From assembly GCA_031285245.1 (NCBI GenBank), contig JAITWN010000192.1:1-6548 (forward strand): a stretch of DNA of 6,548 bases, in the 5' to 3' direction. Under the pieces are notes generated by a model. The model was not told the DNA's origin. It saw nothing but the letters and a program-made list of their open reading frames with translations, and did not search any database. This document shows positions 1 to 6,010 of this stretch, piece after piece (position 1 is the first letter of the stretch; each line of letters opens with the position of its first letter). This DNA comes from Chromatiales bacterium (GTDB lineage Bacteria > Pseudomonadota > Gammaproteobacteria > SZUA-140). A program made the position numbers and the translations under genes.

Positions 1-8
1 GAGGACGC

Positions 9-488
9 ATGAACGAATACTGTGTAGTCGTAGCCAATGCCTCGCGTGCGCGCTTCTTCAGTCTGGAGCCTGTTGCGGTACCAGAAGTGATGAACCGGCT
101 GCGCCTGGTTGAGCACTCAGATCTCGTCAATCCGGAAGCGACACTGCCTGGGCGTGAAACCTGGAGCGATACGCGTAGTGGCAGCAACACCGCCCCTGGC
201 GGTGGACCTTCCCATCGTTACGATGATCATCGCGAGCGCCATATGCAGGAAGTCGGGCGCCGTTTCGCGCGCCAGGTTGCGGGTGCCGCGCTCGATATGA
301 CGCGCAGTCGCGATGCGCACTGCCTGGTGATCGTCGCCGCTCGGCGTATGCTCGGCTATTTGCGTCCTGAGCTTGAAACGCCGGCGCCGCACGTGGAGAT
401 ACGCGAAGCACCGAAGGATCTCACTATGCTGGCTCCCCAGGATATCTGCGATCACTTGATCACCGCAGGCGTATTGCCCGCGCATTGA
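9..488 (+). CDS. Host attachment family protein (PF10116-like)
   Basis: A complete 159-residue protein that I assign to the 'protein required for attachment to host cells' family, related to the bacterial release-factor-like baeRF fold. Visible family landmarks are the N-terminal strand with VVVANASRARFF (residues 6-17), the acidic 'EHSDLVNPEA' segment (35-44), the core strand LVIVAARRMLGYLRPEL (106-122), which matches the usual 'vlvApp..LGeLR' block, and the C-terminal 'KDLTMLAPQDICDHL' (136-150). No signal peptide or membrane segment is present, so it should be cytoplasmic. The molecular role of the family is poorly defined; the name comes from an Agrobacterium phenotype and should not be read as proof of host interaction here. 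The start is supported by GAGGA at 1-5, four bases before the ATG. It is followed by a strong terminator, so it is probably the last gene of its transcript. Family assignment rests on recalled motifs. Confidence 0.85.
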   Translation: MNEYCVVVANASRARFFSLEPVAVPEVMNRLRLVEHSDLVNPEATLPGRETWSDTRSGSNTAPGGGPSHRYDDHRERHMQEVGRRFARQVAGAALDMTRSRDAHCLVIVAARRMLGYLRPELETPAPHVEIREAPKDLTMLAPQDICDHLITAGVLPAH

Positions 489-517
489 CCAACGCGCAGG
501 GGTGCAATGCCCCAGAG

Positions 518-574
518 GCCACCGGCAACGAGCGCGCGATAGCCCGTGCGCTTTGGTTGTCGGCGGCTTTTTTT
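518..574 (+). terminator. Rho-independent terminator after the host attachment gene
   Basis: The arms GCCACCGGCAAC (518-529) and GTTGTCGGCGGC (556-567) pair over 12 positions with one A/C mismatch and one G-T pair. An inner GCGC/GCGC can extend the stem. Seven T residues follow at 568-574. This is a textbook intrinsic terminator 29 bases after the stop codon at 488, and it separates this gene from the receptor downstream. Confidence 0.85.
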
Positions 575-591
575 GAGCGTCAAATAATATG

Positions 592-620
592 TTTTATTTT
601 TTAGTATTACCTCATATAAT
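592..620 (+). promoter_or_regulatory. Putative AT-rich promoter of the TonB-dependent receptor gene
   Basis: A perfect TATAAT lies at 615-620, with a predicted transcript start near 627 and a leader of about 30 bases. The -35 position at 17-bp spacing (592-597, TTTTAT) is a poor match, which would suit a promoter needing an activator or relieved by a repressor. An AT-rich inverted repeat, AAATAA (582-587) with TTATTT (594-599), overlaps the -35 region and could be an operator. I cannot match it convincingly to a Fur or Zur box. The region contrasts with the GC-rich surroundings. Confidence 0.4.
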
Positions 621-656
621 TCCTGCCCGTTTTCCCGCACGTGTAAGGAGCTAGCG

Positions 657-686
657 ATGTCTGGAATGCCGATGTCTGGAATGTCA
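657..686 (+). repeat. 15-bp in-frame tandem duplication at the 5' end of the receptor gene
   Basis: Two adjacent 15-bp units (657-671 and 672-686) share their first 12 bases (ATGTCTGGAATG) and differ only in the last codon (CCG versus TCA). They encode MSGMP-MSGMS, extending the n-region of the signal peptide by five residues. Each unit supplies possible ATG starts, but only the first has a good ribosome binding site at proper distance. Confidence 0.8.
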
Positions 687-2768
687 ATAAAGTGGATCTT
701 GCCTGCCAGCGCCAGCCTACCCTTGCTAGCTGTTTGTTTTAGCAGTGCGCACGCAGCGGGCGTCACCGGGGCGCAAAGCGACCTCGATACGGTGGTGGTC
801 ACGGCCGATCGCATTGCGCTTACTGGCGAGGCGCGAGCGGCGAGCGAAGGCACGGTGCTCGCTGAGCAGATCGAGAATCGCCCGTTGCTGCGCACTGGTG
901 AACTGCTCGAAGTGGTGCCCGGGTTGATCGTTACCCAGCACACTGGCGACGGCAAGGCCAATCAATACTTCCTGCGCGGTTTCAACCTCGATCACGGTAC
1001 GGACTTCTCCACCACGGTCGATGGCGTGCCAGCCAATATGCCTACTCATGCTCATGGGCAAGGCTATATGGATATCAATTTCGTGATTCCGGAACTGGTG
1101 GATCGCATCATGTACCGCAAGGGCACTTACTACGCCGATCTTGGCAATTTCTCGGCAGCCGGCACGGCGGAGATCAACTATCGCTCTGAGATGCGTCCTT
1201 TCGCGGCGGTGACTCTCGGGCCACATGATTACCTGCGTACGGTGGCAGGCGGTTCGGTGAAGGCGTTCGGCGGCAATTTGCTGCTGGGTGGCGAGCTTGG
1301 CAAGGCGGATGGCCCGTGGAATGTGCCCGAGGATCTGCACAAGAGCAACGTGCTGGCGCGTTGGTCACGCGATGGCATCGATTCTGATCTCGCCGTGGAA
1401 TTCTCTGCTTATCAGAGCCGCTGGCAGGCTACCGACCAGATTCCTCAGCGCGCGGTGGACGGAGGTTTGATTGGCCGCTATGGCTCGCTTGATCCCACTA
1501 GTGGTGGCGATACGCATCGTTACGCGCTGTCGGCCAAGGGTGGCAATGATTTCAGCGCGGGTCGTTTGGATTACACCATTTATGGCATCGACTACGGCAT
1601 GCAGCTCTACTCGAATTTCACTTACGCCATGGAAGATCCACTGCGTGGTGATCAATTCGAGCAATACGATGATCGTCATGTGTACGGTGGCTCCGCAAAA
1701 TGGGAGCAGCCGCTGACCATAGGCGAGCGCGAATTTCTCTGGCGCGCCGGTATCGACACGCGTAATGACGATATTTCGCCCGTCGGTCTGTATCTGACCG
1801 AGAAGCGCGTGCGCTACGAAACGGTGCGCGAGGATCACGTCAATCAATGGATGACAGGCATCTGGACTTCGCTCTCGACGCAGGTGACCTCCTGGATGCG
1901 CGCTGAAGTTGGCGCGCGTGCCGATCGTTACGACTTCGACGTAAAGAGCGATAACCCCTTGAACTCCGGCAAGGACAACGCATCGATCGCCAATCCCAAG
2001 CTGGCGCTGAGCTTTGGCCCCTGGGCAGATACGGAATTCTTCGCTGCCGCAGGTGGCGGTTTTCACAGCAACGATGCGCGCGGCGGCGTGATCAGCGTCG
2101 ATCCGAGCGATGGTGTGACGCCGGTGGAACGCGTAACCCCACTTGCTCGCGCCAGAGGCTATGAAATCGGTATGCGTTCAGCGCTCATTCCTTTCTCACA
2201 GGTGTCGCTGTCACTGTGGCAACTGGATCTGGCGTCGGAACTGCTATTCGTCGGTGATGGCGGCACCACCGAGCCCTCGCGTCCGACGCGTCGCCGTGGC
2301 GTTGAACTCGGCGTGTATGCCCGGCCGATGCAATGGCTAATCATCGATGCGGACTACGCCTGGTCGAAGGCCCGCTTCCGCGACGATGATGACGCCGGCA
2401 ATTATGTCCCTGGCGCACTGGTGGACACCGCTTCGCTCGGTGTCACGGCCAATGCGGCCCATGGCTGGTTCAGCGCTGCGCGACTGCGTCATCTTGGTGC
2501 CGCGCCGTTGATCGAGGACAACAGCGTGCGCTCATCGGCTTCCACCATGGTGAATCTCGACGTGGGTCGCCACATTACCGAGCACTGGACAGTGACGCTG
2601 TCGCTCTTCAATGTGTTTGACACCAAGGCGAACGACATCGCGTACTACTACGAATCGCAGTTACCTGCTATAGGGGCTGCGCCAGCAGAGGCTGCGCCCG
2701 TGGAAGACATTCACTTCCATCCGGTGGAGCCACGCACGCTGCGTGCAACGGTGCGCTACGATTTTTAA
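657..2768 (+). CDS. TonB-dependent outer-membrane receptor, substrate unknown
   Basis: A complete 703-residue receptor that would import a ligand across the outer membrane using TonB-ExbB-ExbD energy. In order: a signal peptide (hydrophobic about residues 11-30, likely cut near AHA-A, 31-34); a TonB-box-like DTVVVTA (44-50); a plug domain (about 70-175) with RTGELLEVVPGLIVTQHTG, YFLRGFNLDHGTDF and VDGVPANMPTHAHGQGY; a 22-strand-type barrel; and a terminal strand ending RYDF, with the C-terminal Phe typical of outer-membrane proteins. The plug's NLDHGTDF...HAHGQGY signature marks a recognisable subfamily whose ligand I do not know. A second His-containing stretch, DIHFHPVEP, lies just before the last strand, so metal or metal-complex uptake is possible but unproven. 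The start at 657 is set by AAGGAG (645-650) with six-base spacing. The first ten residues, MSGMP-MSGMS, are an in-frame duplication. No partner transport gene sits beside it. Confidence 0.93.
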   Translation: MSGMPMSGMSIKWILPASASLPLLAVCFSSAHAAGVTGAQSDLDTVVVTADRIALTGEARAASEGTVLAEQIENRPLLRTGELLEVVPGLIVTQHTGDGKANQYFLRGFNLDHGTDFSTTVDGVPANMPTHAHGQGYMDINFVIPELVDRIMYRKGTYYADLGNFSAAGTAEINYRSEMRPFAAVTLGPHDYLRTVAGGSVKAFGGNLLLGGELGKADGPWNVPEDLHKSNVLARWSRDGIDSDLAVEFSAYQSRWQATDQIPQRAVDGGLIGRYGSLDPTSGGDTHRYALSAKGGNDFSAGRLDYTIYGIDYGMQLYSNFTYAMEDPLRGDQFEQYDDRHVYGGSAKWEQPLTIGEREFLWRAGIDTRNDDISPVGLYLTEKRVRYETVREDHVNQWMTGIWTSLSTQVTSWMRAEVGARADRYDFDVKSDNPLNSGKDNASIANPKLALSFGPWADTEFFAAAGGGFHSNDARGGVISVDPSDGVTPVERVTPLARARGYEIGMRSALIPFSQVSLSLWQLDLASELLFVGDGGTTEPSRPTRRRGVELGVYARPMQWLIIDADYAWSKARFRDDDDAGNYVPGALVDTASLGVTANAAHGWFSAARLRHLGAAPLIEDNSVRSSASTMVNLDVGRHITEHWTVTLSLFNVFDTKANDIAYYYESQLPAIGAAPAEAAPVEDIHFHPVEPRTLRATVRYDF

Positions 2769-2787
2769 AACGTAGTCATCATCAGCA

Positions 2788-2995
2788 TCAAGGCTGCGCG
2801 ATAGCGCGCAGCTCCAGCATCAGCTCGCGCGCGGCTTCAGGATTGATTTCCTGGAGTGCGTGCGGGCTGAAAAAGCCTGGCGAAACCCTCAAACCCCTGC
2901 AGCAGCGGCACATGCACTTGCGCCAGCATGGTGCGCACATCTGCGTATTTATTCCTCAGTTCAAAATTTCGCTGCGTGTTTGCAGGCGTTGCCAT
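2788..2995 (-). pseudogene. Small hypothetical gene broken by a one-base frameshift
   Basis: Reading the minus strand from the ATG at 2995-2993 gives a coding-like frame with MATPANTQ..., then KYADVRTMLAQVHVPLLQGF, which reaches an early stop after 52 residues. Removing one base from the A5 run at 2870-2874 (T5 on the coding strand) lets the frame continue through ARLFSPHALQEINPEAAREL to LRAIAQP and a TGA at 2790-2788, 68 residues in all. Both halves have GC-rich third positions and an amphipathic helical look, so I read this as a real gene that is decayed, misassembled at a homopolymer, or rarely frameshifted. No good ribosome binding site is visible before the ATG, so the original start may differ. 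I do not recognise the family. It converges on the receptor gene, ending 19 bases from its stop. Confidence 0.5.
2793..2812. terminator. GC-rich hairpin downstream of the receptor gene, possible terminator
   Basis: A perfect 8-bp stem, GCTGCGCG (2793-2800) with CGCGCAGC (2805-2812), closes an ATAG tetraloop 24 bases after the receptor stop codon. No T tract follows on the + strand, so intrinsic termination is uncertain. It also overlaps the 3' end of the broken antisense gene, and may just reflect its codons. Confidence 0.3.
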
Positions 2996-3223
2996 ATATC
3001 AGTGCGGCCATATGACGGTAATATTGCTGCCTCGCCGCTGGCAGCGCGTCTGTTGAGAGCACGGGAACCCCGATTCGTCATTGCGAGGGGCGTTAGCCCC
3101 GTGGCAATCCAGATGGCTATGTGGATTGCTTCGTCTCGCAATGACGAAGGGTTTTCAGCAGTTCTTTAGGCGTGATTTGAGTCGTGCAGATTGGCTTTGA
3201 AGATCATCTCTTGGAGAAAATGT
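2996..3223. other. Intergenic region before ddh without an intact gene
   Basis: Together with the broken antisense gene to its left, this makes 455 bp lacking an intact gene between the receptor and ddh. Apart from the palindromic element at 3074-3148 I see no gene, no tRNA and no convincing -35/-10 pair for ddh. The ddh promoter must lie within the repeat or in 3149-3210. An open frame on the + strand (2843-3169) crosses the repeat and the antisense gene and is not credible. Confidence 0.6.
3074..3148. repeat. Palindromic dispersed-repeat element with nested hairpins
   Basis: Perfect 14-bp outer inverted arms, TTCGTCATTGCGAG (3074-3087) and CTCGCAATGACGAA (3135-3148), enclose two further hairpins. 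One is GGGGC-GTTA-GCCCC (3087-3100, sharing one base with the outer arm). The other is GCAATCC (3104-3110) with GGATTGC (3123-3129) around a 12-base loop. The result folds as a three-way junction. The arm and core sequences match a palindromic intergenic repeat seen in many unrelated bacterial genomes, a MITE- or REP-like element without coding capacity. It ends 75 bases before the ddh start codon, so it could contribute to, or insulate, the ddh leader. Only one copy is in this window. Confidence 0.85.
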
Positions 3224-4123
3224 ATGTCGAAGAAAAGAATCGCCGTGGTGGGGTATGGCAACATTGGCAAGTACGCCATCGAGGCGGTGGAAGCGAGCCC
3301 TGATTTTGAGCTGTCGGGTGTCGTTCGGCGCAGCGTTGGTGGTGCAAAGCCGCATGAACTCGCGGATGTGACGGTGACCGACAACGTCGCTGCGCTCGGT
3401 AAGATCGATGCGGCGCTGCTGTGCACGCCGACCCGTAGCGTGCAGGATGAAGCGAAGAAATATCTCCAGCTTGGCATCAACACCGTCGACAGCTACGACA
3501 TTCACACTTCATTTTTGCAACTGCGCAATGAGCTGATGCCGGTGGCGCAGACACATAACGCGGTTGCGATTATTTCCGCAGGCTGGGATCCGGGCAGCGA
3601 TTCAGTCATCCGCACTTTGCTTGAAGCTTGTGCGCCGAAGGGCCTGACGTATACCAATTTTGGCCCGGGCATGAGCATGGGTCATACGGTTGCAGCGAAG
3701 AGCGTGGCTGGCGTTGCTAATGCGCTGTCGATGACGATTCCGCTCGGTACCGGCATTCACCGGCGCGTGGTGTATGTGGAGCTTGCCGCTGGCGCGCAGA
3801 TCGATGAGGTGCGCAAAAACATCAAGGCCGATCCGTATTTCAGTCACGATGAAACGCACGTCATCGCTGTGCCTTGTATCGATGATCTCGCTGACGTCGG
3901 TCATGGCGTCAACATGGTCAGAAAAGGTGTGTCAGGCAAGACCGGCAATCAGTTATTCGAATTCAACATGAAGATCAACAACCCGGCGCTCACCGCGCAA
4001 ATCATGCTTGCCTGCGCCCGCGCTACGTTCAGGCAGAAGCCTGGCGTTTACACCATGCCTGAAATTCCGCTGATCGATCTGTTGCACGGCGACAGAGATG
4101 GTTTGCTCGCCAGGTTGGTGTGA
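3224..4123 (+). CDS. ddh: meso-diaminopimelate D-dehydrogenase, type II
   Basis: A complete 299-residue NADP-dependent enzyme that reversibly deaminates meso-2,6-diaminopimelate to L-2-amino-6-oxopimelate, which cyclises to tetrahydrodipicolinate. This is the one-step dehydrogenase branch of lysine and peptidoglycan precursor synthesis, in the cytoplasm. Visible features: a Rossmann GYGNIG (residues 10-15), R71 in the CTPTR turn, DSYD (89-92), SAGWDPG (118-124), NFGPGMSMGH (145-154), HRR (179-181), H227 in GHG, and NNP (252-254). The length and positions of R71, W121, F146, M152, T171, R181, H227 and N253 agree with my memory of the 299-residue Symbiobacterium type II enzyme; the Corynebacterium type I enzyme is longer (about 320). 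An in-frame ATG at 3191 exists, but the start at 3224 has GGAG (3213-3216) at seven-base spacing and gives the family N-terminus MSKKRIAVVG. It is monocistronic; no dap genes are adjacent. Confidence 0.93.
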   Translation: MSKKRIAVVGYGNIGKYAIEAVEASPDFELSGVVRRSVGGAKPHELADVTVTDNVAALGKIDAALLCTPTRSVQDEAKKYLQLGINTVDSYDIHTSFLQLRNELMPVAQTHNAVAIISAGWDPGSDSVIRTLLEACAPKGLTYTNFGPGMSMGHTVAAKSVAGVANALSMTIPLGTGIHRRVVYVELAAGAQIDEVRKNIKADPYFSHDETHVIAVPCIDDLADVGHGVNMVRKGVSGKTGNQLFEFNMKINNPALTAQIMLACARATFRQKPGVYTMPEIPLIDLLHGDRDGLLARLV

Positions 4124-4177
4124 GGAATGACAGTTGCGGACAGACATATGCATCATGTCGCGCTGATGTGAAGCCTG

Positions 4178-4215
4178 AAAAAAGAAATGTCCTTCCCGCA
4201 TAGCACGGGAAGGAC
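4178..4215 (-). terminator. Intrinsic terminator of the lipoprotein metalloprotease gene
   Basis: A perfect 10-bp stem, GTCCTTCCCG (4189-4198) with CGGGAAGGAC (4206-4215), closes a seven-base loop. On the minus strand it is followed by ATTTCTTTTTTC (complement of 4177-4188), the expected U tract for the gene ending at 4235. Seen from ddh on the + strand the same stem has only a weak T-rich tail, but it may also stop ddh transcription as a shared convergent terminator. Confidence 0.85.
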
Positions 4216-4234
4216 GTGGATAGTGCTTGATTTG

Positions 4235-5575
4235 TTACTTCCAGTCGTTAACGATTGACGAACTAAGCGGTGGTACACGCAGTACATTCTTGACGGTGTT
4301 GAGCCTGGTTTGGACCCTGTTGTATTGATCCTGACTCCACCAGGTGCCGGCTGATTTACAACCCGAAGCAGTGGTCAACAAGATGGAATACTCCTGCGGA
4401 TCTATCATGCGGTCGTATCTTGCATCGTAGCCCCAAGTTGGCTCGTAGTCGGCAGCCTGATCTTTGCTGGCGATCGTGTTGCAGCTAGAGGTGTGCCCGA
4501 GAGTGAAGTTGTGGCCTTCCTCATGAATCATCGTGCCGCGCCAGTTGTTGGTTTCGGTGCCGTCGGGCTTGTTAGGCGCTTGTCCGGTGGCGGTGAATCC
4601 AGGCATGTAGGCGTTGCCGATCGTTGTGCCGCCCGGCTTAGGTGTGACGAAGCCGTAGTAGTAGCCGTAGTCTTGGTCGTTGGCCCTCAATGCCTTTTCT
4701 AAGGTGGTGATGTCGCTCAACCAGGTGCCCCAGGTACCGTCTTCACGGTTTTTGCTTGACTGAACAGGTGGGCGAACAATGCGGATCTTCACGTTGCTAA
4801 AGGGATAAGAAGCCATGAGGTTGGCTTTGACCAACGCACTGGTGGTTGCGTCCCCCTTTGTTTCGGAGGGCAGATTGGCTTCCTTCTCGCCCGTGACTTG
4901 AAGTGCAACAAGCGTCAGGTAGTAAACCTGGGCGGGAGTGACGTTTGGTGTTTGCGCCCACGTGTTGTTGCTAGCATCTAAATCCGCAGCCTCAATTGCC
5001 AGGCTGATCTTCACTCCGGGCTGAATCCACTCACCCTTTAATTTATAGCGGAATGTGCCTTTGGCATTGCTGAGATTCGGCGCCTGCTCATCGATAAAAT
5101 TGTCTACTTTGATGAGCTCATCAAGCAGCAGATCACCGTTTTTGCTATTTACTTGCAAGCGCACCGGTGGCGTTTTGGTAGAGCCGTTCGATGAATTCAG
5201 AAAAACGCGCAAGGAAATATCCCGATCCGCGGTCAAGGCAAATCCTTTCTCATCGCCTGTGCGCACGACAGGGTCGAGCCAATCGACACGCGCGATTGAA
5301 AAGTCAGTATCGAGATGGTCATCGACGATGGTTACGTTATCGATCTCAGATCCCGAAGCGCTGTTCCACTCGGCGCTGTAATTATCACTACCGTAATCAG
5401 CGATGGGAGCACTGCCATCCTCATGTCCCACCGTTTCCACCACGCCATCAACGCCATTCGCACCATTCAAATTGCTATCACCACCGTCACTGCTCCCACC
5501 ACCACATCCCGTCATCAGCATGGCAAGCAGCGGCGCGCAGGCTGCTTTGCGGAAAGGTACTTTTTGGATGCGCAT
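4235..5575 (-). CDS. Putative lipoprotein zinc metalloprotease, metzincin-like (M66-like)
   Basis: A complete 446-residue predicted lipoprotein. The N-terminus has a basic start, a hydrophobic segment and a lipobox-like MTGC, with Cys24 as lipidation site, then a Gly/Ser/Asp-rich tether (25-55). Gly at +2 rather than Asp suggests outer-membrane delivery. Residues about 60-230 look like a beta-rich domain, and a catalytic domain occupies about 245-430. It holds YGYYYGFVTP (303-312) and the zinc motif HEEGHNFTLGH (351-361), with H351, H355 and H361 as ligands and E352 as catalytic base. WGYD (381-384) and W412/W413 resemble blocks I recall from M66-type peptidases. Two features look non-canonical: Thr358 replaces the usual metzincin Gly, and no Met stands where I would place the Met-turn (TTASGC, 401-406). 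Cys365 and Cys406 are the only other mature cysteines and could form a disulfide. GGGGAG (5590-5585) lies nine bases before the ATG. Substrate unknown. Confidence 0.8.
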   Translation of the reverse strand: MRIQKVPFRKAACAPLLAMLMTGCGGGSSDGGDSNLNGANGVDGVVETVGHEDGSAPIADYGSDNYSAEWNSASGSEIDNVTIVDDHLDTDFSIARVDWLDPVVRTGDEKGFALTADRDISLRVFLNSSNGSTKTPPVRLQVNSKNGDLLLDELIKVDNFIDEQAPNLSNAKGTFRYKLKGEWIQPGVKISLAIEAADLDASNNTWAQTPNVTPAQVYYLTLVALQVTGEKEANLPSETKGDATTSALVKANLMASYPFSNVKIRIVRPPVQSSKNREDGTWGTWLSDITTLEKALRANDQDYGYYYGFVTPKPGGTTIGNAYMPGFTATGQAPNKPDGTETNNWRGTMIHEEGHNFTLGHTSSCNTIASKDQAADYEPTWGYDARYDRMIDPQEYSILLTTASGCKSAGTWWSQDQYNRVQTRLNTVKNVLRVPPLSSSIVNDWK

Positions 5576-5622
5576 CTCTAATATCTCCCCTTAGCAAGAA
5601 GGCTCAACGTTGTTAAGCGGCG

Positions 5623-5655
5623 CTGAGCGCGACATGAATGTCGGCCGTTGCTCAG
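5623..5655 (-). promoter_or_regulatory. Stem-loop in the leader of the lipoprotein metalloprotease gene
   Basis: Outer arms CTGAGC (5623-5628) and GCTCAG (5650-5655) enclose an inner hairpin, CGACA (5630-5634) with TGTCG (5639-5643), around a TGAA loop. As DNA the inner part is CGACAT-ga-ATGTCG, a good dimeric operator shape. It lies about 48 bases upstream of the metalloprotease start, so it could act as an operator or a leader structure. No clear promoter hexamers were identified around it. Confidence 0.35.
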
Positions 5656-5700
5656 AATAGATAAGAAACCGCCACGGTCCCGTGATGCAGGTCTCACTTT

Positions 5701-5916
5701 CTATGGGAGGCAATTCGCAGCATTTCTCGTTGCTGCTACTAGGTTGAATGAAAGACCCAGGGAGATGCGTTTTTGCTTGCCGAGCCAGTAGTAACGCAAG
5801 TGCCACAGCTTGCCGCCAGCGGGCGAAACCATCAGGCCCAGGCCATCGGCATCAGCAAGGCTGTAGTCCTTTCCAGCGGCTTTGGCCTGCCGGATGACCA
5901 GATCAGAAAGCGCCAT
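5701..5916 (-). pseudogene. Truncated tyrosine integrase, N-terminal arm-binding domain only
   Basis: Only 71 residues remain of what is normally a 380-420-residue tRNA-targeting integrase (P4-like). Residues 1-54 fit the DUF4102 N-terminal domain well: MALSDLVIRQAKAAGKDYSL, then DADGLGLMVSPAGGKLWHLR, then GKQKRISLG. The expected 'YP.vSLA.AR' continuation is only faintly echoed (LVAATR) before a stop. The core-binding and catalytic domains (R-H-R-Y) are absent, and no remnant of them is visible downstream, where the metalloprotease begins. The start at 5916 is chosen because AGGAG (5928-5924) is seven bases away; the ATG at 5919 is also possible. The frame remains open upstream to 6006, but that part is not integrase-like. 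It lies 237 bases downstream of tRNA-Gly and in the same orientation, the standard position for an island integrase. It cannot recombine DNA, though it might still bind arm sites. Confidence 0.85.
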
Positions 5917-5920
5917 CATC

Positions 5921-5946
5921 GAGCTCCTAAGTCGAGACTTAGGCTC
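5921..5946 (-). promoter_or_regulatory. Inverted repeat overlapping the integrase ribosome binding site
   Basis: A perfect 8-bp inverted repeat, CCTAAGTC (5926-5933) with GACTTAGG (5936-5943), has a two-base centre and is flanked by GAG/CTC (5921-5923 and 5944-5946), which extend pairing past a two-base bulge. In the transcript it can form a hairpin with a CUCG loop whose 3' arm contains most of the AGGAG of the integrase stub. It may be a translational lid or a DNA operator. Confidence 0.5.
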
Positions 5947-6010
5947 AATGCTCGTGATCCCTCCAATCCAGCCCCAGCAACAATGCGAAACGAGCCTTAC
6001 CCGCATTGAT

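Noticed and set aside
452..961. 169-codon minus-strand frame spanning the terminator and receptor start
   Set aside because: It runs through an intrinsic terminator, a promoter region and the receptor signal sequence, so it is an artefact.
726..1340. 204-codon minus-strand open frame inside the receptor gene
   Set aside because: It is antisense to the plug domain and part of the barrel, with no family pattern or ribosome binding site.
1365..2066. Long minus-strand open frame (233 codons) inside the receptor gene
   Set aside because: It is a complementary-strand shadow of a GC-rich coding sequence with no recognisable domain, opposite a clear receptor.
2843..3169. 108-codon open frame on the + strand between the receptor gene and ddh
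   Set aside because: It crosses the antisense remnant and runs through the palindromic repeat, has no ribosome binding site and shows no protein-like pattern.
3191..3223. Upstream in-frame ATG for ddh adding 11 residues
   Set aside because: No ribosome binding site precedes it. The ATG at 3224 has GGAG at good spacing and gives the 299-residue family length.
5191..5616. 141-codon + strand frame rich in His and Arg opposite the lipoprotein gene
   Set aside because: Its His/Arg richness simply mirrors the Asp/Gly/Ser codons of the tether on the other strand.
5591..5806. 71-codon minus-strand frame overlapping the integrase stub
   Set aside because: It is out of frame with the integrase domain and no family is recognised. 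Its C-terminal part could be a gene remnant, but nothing supports that.
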